Position numbers and translations under genes: made by a program. Shown here piece by piece: positions 44,442-57,493 of a DNA stretch of 64,000 bases. The notes under the pieces were generated by a model that was not told where the DNA came from, did no database searches, and saw only the letters and a program-made list of their open reading frames with translations. Source of the stretch: Azadirachta indica (Eukaryota; Streptophyta; Magnoliopsida; Sapindales; Meliaceae); NCBI GenBank assembly GCA_022749755.1, contig CM040451.1, positions 682,001-746,000 of the forward strand. Direction: 5' to 3'. Position 1 is the first letter of the stretch, and every line of letters begins with the position of its first letter.

Positions 44442-45842
44442 ATGTAGTGAGTATACTATCAATCGCACATATACATGAAAGAAAAAACTATTTTGGTTTA
44501 AGTTTAACTTGTCATGTTCTAAGAGTATGTTTGTTTGTTTTTTTTCTTTTGTTAATATTATGTTTGTCTGTTTTTAGTCTTTTCTTTTCTTTGCCCTTAT
44601 AAATGATGCCCGTTTCTATTGAGATTGGGCTTTTAGTTGTTGAGCATGCTTTTGCCTAAGTTAAATGGAAAGCCAATGATATAATTGTGTTGGTGAATGC
44701 TTAAATTGTGAAAAATGATAAATGTTGTCATATTCCTTAGGTTTGACTTGTTGGCAAATATGTTTTTACTTGATAGCTCCTAAAAAAAGTTTAGTGCTGG
44801 GTCACAAATGCTTAGTTGTTTGGAAATTTAGAGAAGGTTTATGTGATCTACAAAGGAGTTTGAGCTTTAGTGAACTCCATAATCTAGTTGATGGTAAATT
44901 AAGGCAAATTATTAAAGGATACTTCATTAGGGAAATGAACTAGGCCATCCTTGTGAGTTTGAACCTTCAAGCTGACCTAAAGAAGATTAATCTACAATTC
45001 CCCATTTTTGGGTCAAAAATTCATTTTGATTTACCCTCACAAAAGCGAAAAATAAACTAAACTTCGTAGCCATTGATTTTTAGCACCCTCAATTGCTTTT
45101 TTTTTGTTCTAAGGCTATCAAATTAAGAGAGGTTGGGAGGAGTACGAAAAATAAGCCGAACTCTTACTGAGTAACGGAATTTAGGCAATTGTAGAATACT
45201 CGCAACAAAAGGTGAGAGAGAGGTTTTTTTTTTTTAAAGAAAAAAGAGAGAGAGAGAGAGAGAAATTTGAGAAAAAAGATATAAACAAATAAGTGTGGGG
45301 GTATGCATATTCTTATAGAAATGTGGGAGGTGAACAAAGAAATGAAGCATTGGATCGAAGGATTAGTTCTATAAGGATTAAGGTAATTAGGGTGCTGGAA
45401 CTTCATTTAAGGAATCCAAAATCCCTTACCTTTAACCCTGGCCTATTATCACAAGCCATGCAAATCCTTAATGTAATGTCCTAATTCATCAATGATGAAT
45501 GACTTGAAAACTAAGTTTGGAGTTCTCAAAGGATTCAATTTGGGCTTAATTGAGAACATAAGCTGATCCAAATTGAAGAACAATCAAGTATGAGTGACAA
45601 TTCACACACATGTAGAATGCTTAAGTAAAATAGTTTTTGTTCTTCAAGTTAGACTACAGGACAAGGTGATGACATTTTGGAATTCTCTTCAACTTAAGCA
45701 TTATACTCGATCTATGAGGCTTAAGAGTTCTTTTAACTATTAATTAATGTCACTTGTGTTTGTTTTAATAAATTTTTCCCTATCTCTGTTTTTGTTGGTT
45801 TGATTTGCTTGAGGACAAGCAAGCATTCAAGTATATGGGTAT

Positions 45843-47191
45843 TTAATAATAAGTACGTAAAAACACACACTTATCATTTACTCTTTAATTTGAATTTGTT
45901 TATTTAATCCTCTGCTTACATCAACATTTAATGTATTTTGATTGTATTTTTTATAGATCACGAAAAAAAAATTGGCCATTTAAAGCGAATTTAACTCAAA
46001 ATGATTGAATTCAACTTAAAAAGGAAGACATTCGAGAACCAAAACGTAAAATAAGTACATATCAAAATGCAAGTCACCAAGGGACCTAAGTGCAAAATTG
46101 AAGGGACCTATTTGCAAAATTTTTAAACTTTACAGATTAGCTTTACATTGGCGCGGCTGCACCAAGGATTGGCGCGCCAACGCCATGCATTCTGTCCTTA
46201 GGTAGAATGCATGGTGCGGCCACGCTACCTGGTGATGCGACTACGCCATTCATCCTGCTCTTGGGCATCAAGTTCAAGTTTCTAGAGATCAATTTCAAGT
46301 TTCTGGAGAGAACTTAAAGATGGAGAAAGAGGAGATTAGAAGAATTTTTGAGCATCAAGTTCAAGTTTTTGAAGATCAAGGCTCTCCTAATCTAGTTTTA
46401 TCTCTTTTCTTTGTTTTTAAACCTTTGTTTTGAATTGAACAATAGTGAAGTTATTGTTTTTTATGTTGTCAATTGTTAAATTTTTTATTGTGGATTTGAA
46501 CTTTATCTAATGTGTAGCTAAACTTGTTCTCTAAGACAATGATCTAATCTATTCGAAGCATTCAATTTCTACAATTGTATTATTTGTTTTAATTTAATAT
46601 TTAGTGTTGTGTATTCATTATGATGATTAATGCGTTTTAATATTCGGCCAGTATTTGAATAATTTGTGGATTAATATAAACTAAGAAGTGATTATTATTT
46701 AAACCAAATAATGAATATCGTAAATTATATGTTAGACAGAAGTGTACTTTTTACGTAGTTAGTTAAGAATTATCACTGAATGTAAGGTACTTTTATTTAA
46801 TTTAATTCACATAAAGATATAGTGAATTATTTAAGTGCAAAGTAGATTTGACTGATCTCGAGAGAGATTGTCGAATAATTTAGGATAATTAACTAACAAC
46901 ACATGTATTAAATCAGAATAACATTATCTAAAGAATTAGATGTGAACAAATATGATGAAATTATTAGCCTAAATCTTTCCATCAGTTGTATTTGTTTTAA
47001 TTAAATTGCTCAGTAGTTTATTTTACTTTATTTTGTTTTAATTTTTCTCAATCACATTAATTCTATTTTTCAGATAAATTCATTACTTAATTATCTTTGA
47101 TAATTAATAGATTAACTTTTCTCGTGGGACCGACACTTTTTTACCATTGTATTACTTGTTTGCGATACATGCACTTGCAATCGTAATTTAT
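45843..47191 (+). mobile_element. 3' LTR, about 1.35 kb
   Basis: Starts after the purine-rich end with TTTAATAATAAGTACGTAAA, has the GGCGCGGCTGCACC / GGCGCGCCAACGCC / GGTGCGGCCACGCTACC block at 46145-46250, purine-rich GATGGAGAAAGAGGAGATT, GTGTAGCTAAACTTGTTCTC at about 46521, and ends with CTCGTGGGACCGACACTT and ATACATGCACTTGCAATCG. Module order is the same as in 16455-17945, showing that these LTRs belong to related families. Confidence 0.65.
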
Positions 47192-48043
47192 ACAATATAT
47201 TTTAATTTCTTTTTTTTGGTTTTCAAGTATTTATCTTTTTTATTTTTTATTTTTTCTCTAATCGATAATTGAAGTTCACTAAGTGACAAGAAAAATAGTC
47301 AAATAATATAAAAATAATTAAAAACAATGATATTTTTTTGTCTAAAATTTTCAACATATATTTTATTTTTTTCAACAAATACCATTATTTTTAATTATTT
47401 TTATTTTACTTGACTATTTTTTTACACTTAGTGAATTTATGATTATTATTTGTTAATATATTATTGTTGTTTTAATTATAGATTAGGGTAAAAATTCAAA
47501 GAAATTTGAATAAAAAAATAGAAAGTTTAAATTCAAAAATCAAATAAGAAAAATGAAAATTTTAAAATAAAAAGCAAAAAGAAGGAAAATAAATTAAACT
47601 TTTATTTTGTTAATTGAAATTAAATTATTTTCATGTAATTAATTTATTTATATAAAAAATTAAATAATATTATTAAAAAAGAGCATTTATGTCATTATAT
47701 TAATTAAATAAAAGTTAAAGGGGGTATTTTTATCATTAAACTAATCAACATTGAATCAATAGTTAATTTTAACGAAAGATTATCGAAAAGAATATGTGTT
47801 TGATAATTATATATATACAATTTGGAGATTTTATGATTATAAAGTAAATTTAAATTTTTTTAATGTAAAATTGCAATTGGATATACATATATGTATATAT
47901 ATATATGCATTCATTGTTCCAGGTCTACTATTATAGTATTAGGCAAATAAGTAGCAGATTAAAAATCAAAGTAAGATCACTGTTTAAGGACCGACCCAAT
48001 ATATAAACAATATCCCTTAGTTACTGTTCATTAACTTTATGTA

Positions 48044-48078
<35 letters not shown>

Positions 48079-48280
48079 TCTACCTATATTCTATTTAATA
48101 TTTTTAATTCAAACACCAACATCTTTAATTATATTTATTAAAATTAAATAAGTAAAGTTTTTAATTTTTATAAATTTACTGATCAAAAATTTTTTGACTG
48201 AATTAATATTAAAAAAAACTCAATCTCATATGGTATAGTAAACGAAGATGAGATTGAAAATTATTTTTTAAAATAGAAAT
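47192..48280. other. AT-rich non-coding DNA with (TA)16 at 48046-48077
   Basis: Very AT-rich; nothing coding. A TATA microsatellite of about 32 bases lies at 48046-48077, and a shorter TATATAC/TATATG cluster at 47880-47910. Confidence 0.7.
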
Positions 48281-48780
48281 CAATTAAATTAAAATTATTC
48301 TCTAAAAAGAAGAATATTTAAAATGATTTTTATTATTTAAATAAAAGTCTATTTTATTATAAATCTTCTAAATAGGTATTTTAGAAAATGATTTGAAAAT
48401 CATTTTTTATTTTAAAAATAAAGAATAATTTTACTAAAACTATCCTTTAAATATATAAAAAAGGAAAATAATTTAAAAATTACTTTTATATTTTTTTAAA
48501 ATCAAAGTAAGTTTATTAAAAGTTCTCTAAACACATATTTTAAAAGACAGTTTATAAAAATCGTTTTAGTTTTTAGAATTAAAGTCGGTTTTATTAAAAT
48601 AGTTCTCTAAACATATATTTTAAAAGACGGTTTACAAAAATCGTTTTCTTTTTTAAAATTAAAGTTAGTTTCATTAAAACTGTTATCTAAATATATATTT
48701 TAAATGACGGTTTACAAAAATTATTTTTATTTTTTAAAATTAAAGACAGTTTTTGAATAAACCGTTTTCTATTTAGTGTG
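48281..48780. repeat. Tandem array of an 80-bp unit, about six copies
   Basis: The word (A/T)GTT(C/A)TCTAAA recurs at exactly 80-base spacing at 48521, 48601 and 48681, with weaker forms at 48441 and 48361. Each unit continues ATATTTTAAAAGACGGTTTA, CAAAAATCGTTTT and TTAAAATTAAAGTCGGTTT. The last three copies are clearest and the first ones decayed. No ORF. Confidence 0.88.
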
Positions 48781-51700
48781 CTCTTTTAATTGTTTTCTAA
48801 TAGTACATATTGATTGATATTTTGTCAACTTGAACTTAAATGTAAATCAAATTATTCTTTAATTATAATATGAGCAAAATTTAAATGCAATACTTATTAT
48901 ATCAAGTAAAAAAATTTTGTCGATTAAATTAATTAATATTAGGAAAATGAATGATATATGAATGAACCTAATTTTGATGTCCAAATACAAAATAATAATG
49001 TTGAATGATTAGAAAATAGTTAGAGATATCAATGGAATAATAGTAAAACATAAAACGTTAAACTTGGAATCCAAGATAATATATATATATATATATATAT
49101 GGAAATTAAAGGTGTACAAAAATACAAATAACATTAGCATATTCCATATTGAAAAGAAGAATGATCCAAAAGAAGGCTATCTCGTGGAAAAGAATTGGGG
49201 TCCAAAATGTTCTCAAACATTGATTGATTCAATATATATAATACTTTTGGATGCATTCTAACAATGCAAATATTTTGGATTATCATTTTTGAAAAAAAGT
49301 TCATAAGAAAATAGGTAGAAGTTACACAATAGGTTTGTATTTGTAGTAACTTAAAAAAGGAAGAAGCTTAAAAATTACAATCACACAGGATGCTTATCGA
49401 TTTCTTTTTGAGTGTATATATGTTTCTCATGAACTATAAAATATTAATTAAAATGAATATTAAGCAATCTTATATTCAGTAAAGCCAGCAACCCAAAGAA
49501 AATAAACCTTAATAAAATAACATAACACATAGCATATTTTGCTTTCAAGAAATAAAAGCATTGCTTCTAAAATAAAACAATTTATAAACCCATAAACAAT
49601 ACTAATGAATTTCATAAATTGTATATAATTCAAGGGACAAAGGAAAAATACATGTTGAACAACAAAAGCACAACTTTTCATTTTATTTTTTTAATCACAT
49701 TAAAAGTATAACTTAAAAAAAGGTAGAAGTTATAAAAATAAGAACATATTTGCACTAACTTTACAAAAGGAAGAAGTTTAAAAATAGTCGAACATGGAAA
49801 AAATTCATCAGTTTTTTCTTAAGTATACATTTTTTTCTGATGAAGCTGTAAAATATTAACTAAAATAAGTAAATTAAGAAATATAAAGTTAACTTTAGTT
49901 ATAATAAAAAAAGTTAAATAAATTTTAAAAATTATCAAAGTAATATATAATATGTAAATTATTATTATGTCTTGAATAATGAATCTTAATCGCAAAAAGC
50001 AACCTCCATATAAAGACAAAAGACAACAAAGAAGTAAAACAAACTCAAATGACATATTTGTCCTTAAATAATATCTGGATCAAATACTCTTTTCTTAAGA
50101 ATAAAATAGAAAATTCAAAAAAAATATTAGTAAACTTATATGATATTGAGTTTAAACATTAAAAAAAAGAATTGCAAAAACTTTTAAATATAGAATTATA
50201 AAAATTCTTTTCCTTTCAACTTTAATAAAATTGAAGTACAAATTTTGGTCATATTTAAATAAATTAAATGCTGAATAATGCATTATATAACTTGTTACAT
50301 TGTCATAATCTTTTACTTCATTAAACTTAATAAAGCAATAATAGAGTTAAAGGGCGCCACATATATGATTACATCATTTAATTAATGACATCATAAATTC
50401 TTAATATTTGCTTAAAATATGACTATTAGATCATAACCTTATTTAGCATATTATTAAAATTGAATTGGTTATTGATCCCAAATTTTAATATAATAACAAT
50501 AAAATAAACAATGTATTAGAATAATTTAAAATTTTTATTAATTAAATAAACAATATATTACACAATATACATTAATATTATAATTAAGATCAAATTGTTT
50601 ATTGATCTCACTATAATAATTAATTTAAAAAAATAATATTAAAACCTAACTAGAATAAATAAATAGAAAGAAATAATAATAATTTAAATAATTAAAAAAA
50701 TAATATCAATTTTAAGTAAGTAAACATATGATACCTGTGAGAAAAAAACAAGAAGGAAGTGGCCTTGAGAGAAAAAAAATGGGGTGGGACTTGTGGGAGA
50801 GAGGTTAGGTTTATGCGTTTTTAGTTTTAAATGGTTATGATCAATAAAATCTGTGATATATTTATATAATTAGATATATTATCAAATACGTATACAATAA
50901 TTTAATTCTTCTATTAAGGACATGTTTGATATAAATTAAGTTATTCATTTTTTTTATCAAATTCTTCAAATTATTTATTAATGACTAGCTATATAAAAAT
51001 ATGGCTTTAAATAAATAAATCAATCTTAATAAATTTTTATTATACATAAAAAAAGTCTTATTGAAACTTATTTAACAATTTTTTCTTTAATGTTGAGTGA
51101 TTAATTAATATTCTTTACTGTTAAGTTCACTTTATATATCACTTTACAAACATTTGTATTGTCTGCTTTTAAAACGTATGGCAGTTGATCATGCTTTTGA
51201 ATTTTAATAATATATATTGATAATAGTAATTGAATATAATATACTTGTCAGTAGGTATCTCATTATGTACACTCACTAATTAATAACTTCTATGTAGATT
51301 TTTTACTGTAAAAAATATCTCTTCAATTAGAAAATATAAGGAACAGTGTTATAATTATTTTTTGCATAGCCTTAGTGAATATTATAATTTATTTGCTTCG
51401 TGTAATACTTTGAAGAAAATTGGGTGTATAAATGATATGAAGTCTTTGATGTAACTTGTGGTATGGAATGAAATAAAATATTTTCTTAATTACTTAAAAA
51501 AAAGGCCTTTTACCATACATATTTATGAGGAGTATTTTGTATTTATTTCTCTTTTTGTACAAAAGTTTACATTTTCTAAACTATTACAAAAAAATTTTAG
51601 GATAAAAGTTTATGCCATGTTTTTTACAAAATAAAATTGTATAATTAATACTTATTCTTTTAGTAATATTTTCAGAGAATTTGTAATGTAAATTTTAAAA

Positions 51701-53264
51701 CATGCAAAAATTTTACAACTTTTGGAGAATTTTTAAATACTTTAAATCATAACCAAACTCTTTTTTATATGAGCACTTTTTATTAATTTATATAAATAAA
51801 TTTGTATAAAAAATAATTTCACCATTTTTTAATGGAGTTATTTAACCACACTCTCAAATTTAAAATAAGTGTTAACGATATCTTTTTATTAGATTTTCCG
51901 TCATTGTGTACTGTTTACGTATGTAAAAATAACATAAAGACCCTTATTGTTTACATTAATAATAAATTGACTTCATTTTTATTATAATTAAATTTATTTT
52001 TCAATATCATATATTACTGACAATTTTTGAAGTTAATATGTTCGAAATTATACTAGCAAATATCTCATTACAAATGTAACAATATAATATTTAACAAATT
52101 TAATTTAACAATTAACACTAAAATGTAATATTTAAAAAAATAATTATAATAAAAGTATATTTAACTTTTAATTTTTAAAATAATTTAATTATTTCTTATT
52201 TTTGGTGTATTTTGTCTATATATTTTTATATTTTATAATTAATTTTTAAAAATAAGAATTAAAAATATTTATATAAATTTATTTATCAATAAAGGCATTT
52301 TATAGTGGTAACCAACAAACAATAATGAAAAATTTGAGAGAAGGAGTCTCACTAACATTTATTTTCAGATTCGAGATATTATTGACACTTGTTTTCAAAT
52401 TTGTAGATCTAATTGTCCTTTGCTTCAAAAAAAATTTAATTTTATAATATTTTATTGAACCTAATAAAAAGTATTGACAAATGTGTTTCATATATTGCAT
52501 ATCCTTTATTTGTTTTAAAAAATATTTTTTAATAGACACCATATAAATATAGTTACTTTCAATGAAAGGTTAAAAAATTATTTTTACATATTAAGATAGT
52601 CGAAATGGTGCAAATTGTATTCAAATATTAGAGCAAATTGGTCTATATCCTTTTCAGCCTTTGTATATCCTTTTTCACCTTTTTCTCGCTCCTCAATATG
52701 CACTCCTCTTCTCTACAAAATATTTTTATCTTATTGGCTACTTGTATTGTATCCACAATTACTTCCAGCAAATGACAAATCCTCCATTTCCTTTCTTTTA
52801 AAATAAACTTTTAAATACTGATATTATTGCTATTTATTTTTAAATTTTATAATTATATTTATTAATATTATATCAAAAATTTACTAAAAATAAAAAATTG
52901 AGATGCATTTTTTAAAAGACTTAGATAAAAAAAAAATCTTAACCACAAAACTCAAATTAAAAAAAATAGTATAATTAACTGAAACTCTTCCGTTTAAGAG
53001 TTGTCTTCAAGATTAAGGAAAATAAGGAGGTTGGATTTGTAACTATGTCAAAAGATAGCTTTACCATAAATATTGGGCACCTTCACTCCAAAAAGAAAAA
53101 AAGAAAAAAGGATTTATTATGCAAGTGTACAAAGTTGTTACTCTAGTATTGAAATGATTATATTTTTGTTTAATTTTAAAAAATATAATATTTAAAATAT
53201 TTAATAAAGTAAAAGTTATTTAGATGTTTAAGTAAATTACTCACTCCTCTTATTGAATGTGGCA

Positions 53265-53295
<31 letters not shown>

Positions 53296-53514
53296 TTGTG
53301 TATGTATGTAAAGTGAGAAATAGAACTCTCATTTTAACTATTATTTTTCAACACTTTTTTACTCATTATTCAAATAGTTAAATAATTCATTATCAGCATA
53401 TAAAAATATTCAACTTTAATAATTTATTTAAATTACTTTATGACATATATAGTAAATATAGTAATTTATTTCATATTACCATACTCTATTTAGTTGGAGC
53501 ATTTGTTTGTGGGG
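48781..53514. other. Long AT-rich stretch without recognisable genes
   Basis: I see no gene, RNA or bounded element. Microsatellites: (AT)10 at 49081-49100 and (TA)13 at 53270-53295. Sequence around 49380-49470 and 49800-49870 shares CAGTTTTTTCTTAAGTATACAT / GATTTCTTTTTGAGTGTATA-like and CTATAAAATATTAA(T/C)TAAAAT words about 420 bp apart, a weak duplication. Small ORFs (e.g. 49064-49261, 49460-49681, 49819-50055, 52300-52542, 52615-52806) have no recognisable motifs or coding character. Confidence 0.6.
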
Positions 53515-54015
53515 CTGAAGTTAGGGCTGGGCAAAAATGTCCAACCGAATTTAACCGAATTGAATTAAACTATTTGATTCGATTCGATTTCAGAAGCAAG
53601 TTTGGTTTCAATCAGTTTTGAAGCAATCGGTTCGATTTAAGTTTGATTTTTAATTGAACCTAAACTGAAATTAATTGAAAAAATTTATATAGACTCCTAA
53701 TATTTAAATAAATTATAAATAAATAATAATTTTATAATTTTTAATAAAAATTTACATATAAATAAGGAAAAGTATTATAATTTTTAAAAGATATTTATTT
53801 TATAATTATTATATAGTTTAGAGATTTATATGAAAATTTTTAAAAATTTCAAAATTCAAAACCAAATCTTGGAACTGAAGTACAACTTAAGAACTGTACT
53901 TGAACCTAAATTAAATCGATCCAAATTGATTCAGTTTGGTTTAATTTCATAATTTATATATTTCAAGTTTAGTTTGAATTTTATAAAAATCAAACCGCCA
54001 CCCTTAACTGAAGTT
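53515..54015. mobile_element. hAT-type MITE with 8-bp target duplications
   Basis: The element at 53523-54007 (485 bp) lies between perfect CTGAAGTT repeats (53515-53522 and 54008-54015). It begins AGGGCTGGGCAAAAATG and ends CAAACCGCCACCCTTAA. Subterminal parts contain AACCGAATT and ATCAAACC words as in the other MITEs here; the middle is AT-rich. Eight-base duplications and AGGG..TGGC ends indicate hAT. No transposase. Confidence 0.85.
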
Positions 54016-55724
54016 GTGCTTGGGGTATTTGTTTATGGGACTGGAATAGTGTTTGTAGATTTGGGGCCGTTATTGATGTTGTTATTGGATGACATTGATA
54101 ACAATTTAAAGTTTGAAAAATAATAGTATTTTAATTTTGGTAAAAGACAACTTGATTACAAGTAATTAACTATTGCCTTTTTATATTAAATTAAAGTAAA
54201 CTAAAATTCCTTTACAAACAAGTTTATTTTATCTACTTCAAAGCCAATTGTTTGATCAGTATAATTATAAAATAGTTTTTTATTGTACTCTTTTTCTGTC
54301 GCAGGATTCTGGTTTATGATCTTTAACACGATATAGTTAAACACTGCAACACAAATCATATCATTTCTTGAAGCAGCGGAAACAATAGTTTTGTTGTATA
54401 GGATCTCCAGTCTTTTTTTTCCATAAATCTTCGTCTTTGGGAGACAACACAATACTCATATAAGTATTCTTTTGTATCTTCGTCTCTTATTTCTTTGTGA
54501 TGTTGAAAAGTTTTATAAAAATGTGTAATAAATCAAGAAAAGTCAAATTTGTTTTTTGTTTAGGTTTTATTATTCGTAATTATGGTTAGGCTAGAAGTTT
54601 TTTCTATATTTTCTTTGAGTATTTATTTATTAATTTTTTTAAAAAGATTGATTGATTATTTTATGTGCATTTTTTATTGAGTTACTTATTTGGAGAGATC
54701 TTATTTATTTAATGAATTGAAAACGGTTTATATACAAACACGAAATTCTTTGGTTGGTCACTTGCATTAGTATGATTCTTGCACATTGGTACACTATATA
54801 ATTATCTTGAAACTTGCTAATCTTGGTTTAGTCATACATTATTTGTGTAGCTCTTGGATGTTTGTAAAGAGTTTAAAATATAATAATAATTTATATCTAT
54901 AATTATAAGTTAATATTATATTTATGTATTCATATAATTTAGTCATGATTGGTTCGGGTTTTGCTTTGAATTGTTTTGTTGCGAATTATTTTAAAATTTT
55001 TCAAATACGATCATATATTATTTTTGCAATTTGTTTGTTGTGCTGCATATTTTGCAAATTTCGGGCCCAAAAAGTAGTTGTTCTGGAAAACATTTCTATT
55101 TTATTTTCCATCTTCTTCTGCATTTTTATTTGGCTTATAGGCTAAATTTTGTACTTTTAACAATTTCTTATGAAATAATATTCAATAAAAAATTATACCC
55201 ATTAATTGTATGCCACTGTAATTTTATAATGCATTGTTGTTTAAAGTTCATTGTGAGTAATGTTGTCCAACTAGTGTAATCAGACTTTTTGTTTTATTTG
55301 ACAAATTAATAATTTTTTATACGATAAACTATATTAATTAGTAATTGATAAGTTTATGAGATAAATTGTATGAGTTTACTCGAGATTAATATTTTATTGA
55401 AGGAGATAGAAATATTTATATATAAATAATTATACATGAATAAATAATCAAGATTATGTTTATTTTTCTATTTGATGATATTCCAGCAATATTATTGTTA
55501 TAATGCATTTATTTTTGTTACATGACCTATGAATATATACACATAGAAAATGCATTCTTGAATGGTATACGAAATCTTACCTTTTAAAGAAAGTTGTAGG
55601 AGACGGGATCATCTCTATATAGTTATACACACATAAATAATCAATAATTATATTTATTATTTTGTTTGATGATATTGCAACATAGCTTCAAAGCAACGTC
55701 ACCACGACATCTGCTATAATTAAC
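54016..55724. other. Non-coding flank of the transposase-like gene
   Basis: No supported gene. AT-rich; small ORFs 54201-54452 (reverse), 54924-55145 and 55031-55279 (forward) are hydrophobic and I recognise none of them. Two similar phrases, TATATATAAATAATTATACA (about 55416) and TATAGTTATACACACATAAA (about 55618), each followed by ATAATCAA.ATTATGTTTATT, mark a ~200-bp internal duplication, possibly transposon subterminal sequence. Confidence 0.5.
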
Positions 55725-57493
55725 ATGCAGCTTCATTCTGGATCTACACCAACTACATTAGCAATTTCTCCCTCCAATAATCTTGGCAATGATTATGTAA
55801 TAATTATTTTATTGTATTTTATTATTATTTTATTTGAATTTAATATTATTTTATATACAGCTCCCCAAATTAAGAAGAATAAACGAGGTCCGTCAAGAGG
55901 TATAAAACTTGAAAAACTTTTGCAACAAGCGCTAAGCCGATTGCCAATTGAATTCGATGAAGCTATGAAAAAGCCTGTTGGAGCTAACGCACCATTGCTG
56001 GCTAGTGAGATTGGTGTTATTCTCAGAAAACATGTAACGTTAGAAGCTCCAACATGGAAAAAAGTGACTGAGACACAAAAATTATTGATGATTGATGCAT
56101 CTGTGGTAATTGTTTTATTATTTTTATATTTATCTAATATTATTATTTTTATTAATTGGTTATTAATTCAATTTTTAATATATATGTTTTTATTTTTTTT
56201 CTTATATTTTTCATTACAGGGAAGGTTTCAAATTGATATTTCTAATCCTGAAATTAGAGAATATTCGGAAGATACAATGGCAAATAGATTTAAGCAATTT
56301 CGTCATAATCTCAAGAAACGTTTTGAAAAATATCCTACAGTCGAAGAGGCAAGAGAACATCCACCGCAAGATGTTATTCAAACACACTGGGAGCTTCTTT
56401 GTGATTGATTTGTTAGTGATGCATTCAAGGTATATGATTTAAATTTATGTGAATGTTAAAATATAAAATGATAATTAAATTTTTATTTTTAGTTTTTACA
56501 GAATAATAAATTAATTAGACATCAATTTTTAAATAAGATAATTTAGTCTTTTAAATTTATGTGAATGTTGCACACGGTGGGGATTATACCCATATTTGAT
56601 ATTTTTTTTTGCTTTAAATATCAAATGCAAATACGTTCAGAGAAAAAAAAAAAAAGAAAAATCACAGTAATTTGACTTCTACACACCGTGATGGATCGAA
56701 GAGACATACGCAACATTGTATTGAAATCGTATTAATATTAATATAATTTTAGCTTAAGTTATTTTTAATACGTATTTTAATATTAAAATAATTTATTTTC
56801 TTATATATTGAGAAGACGAAAGAAATTGGGGAATCTGCAGGATTAATTTCTTTATTTCATCGGATGCATTGGAGTTCTGAGAAAGGATGGAGTAGTTCGC
56901 TTGCAAAATGTAAATATGTGAGTTATTTACAATTTTATATAAACTTAAATGAAAAGAAAAAATAAGAACAGTTTTTAAATAGTTTTACTTGTTGATTAAT
57001 TAATTTGTGATGATGATAATAATAATTTATCTTATAAAAAATAGCAAATTATTTGTTTTACATTACGTTAGTCAAATTTTATTCATTCAAGATTTTATTT
57101 TTATATTTTTTAATTTGATAGCATAAATATTATAGATTATTATTTAGTACATGGGATTTACAAATTTTTTAATTTATGTTTTTAATCTTATAGGAGCAAA
57201 TGATGCAGATGAAGAAAAATTCTATTTTAGAAGAAGATCAACAAATAGCCCATGATAACGAAATTTGTAAAACAATTTTGGGCAAAAAATCTTATTTTGT
57301 GAGAAATATGTTGGGTCATACTAATTCATCGTCTAGTTCACGATCAGAATTGTTTTAACACATGATTAAAGAACAAGAGAAGAAGATTGAGGAACAAGCC
57401 AAGAAAATTGAAGAACAAAACAAAATGTTTATAGAACAAGAAGACAATATTGAATGTATTGAGAGAATGCATGCAGACCATATAAAAATTTGA
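55725..57493 (+). pseudogene. Plant transposase-like gene (Ptta/En/Spm, CACTA-associated)
   Basis: Coding parts at 55725-55796, about 55861-56105, 56220-56429, about 56805-56920 and 57194-57493 are separated by AT-rich introns with GT..AG edges. They read RGPSRGIKLEKLLQQALSRL, PIEFDEAMKKPVGANAPLLA, SEIGVILRKHVTLEAPTWKK, then RFQIDISNPEIREY, MANRFKQFRHNLKKRFEKYP, TVEEAREHPPQDV, then KTKEIGESAGLISLFHRMHW, and finally KTILGKKSYFVRNMLGH with a Lys/Glu coiled coil (EEQAKKIEEQNKMF). This is the pattern of the Ptta/En/Spm plant transposase family. A TGA near 56406 and a TAA near 57358 interrupt it, and the usual segment between the third and fourth parts is missing. Confidence 0.8.

Larger units (their letters stand above)
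42196..47191 (+). mobile_element. Non-autonomous LTR retrotransposon (Tat/Ogre-like, LARD type)
   Basis: The unit has a GC-rich GCGCGC/GGCGCG block at 42220-42300 (probable 5' LTR remnant), a degraded ORF (43038-44441), a long untranslated part, a polypurine-like end after GCTTGAGGACAAGCAAGC (45808-45827), and a 3' LTR (about 45843-47191). No protease, RT or integrase is present, so it would depend on another element. The sequence ATATCAAGGACAATGTTTCA plus AAGTGTGGAGGGAG at 44382-44421 is typical of the 3' end of Tat-type ORFs. Intervening stretches 42500-43030 and 44450-45800 contain no gene; ORFs at 44722-44943 and 45293-45484 are not convincing. A (GA)n run lies at 45243-45262. Confidence 0.6.
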
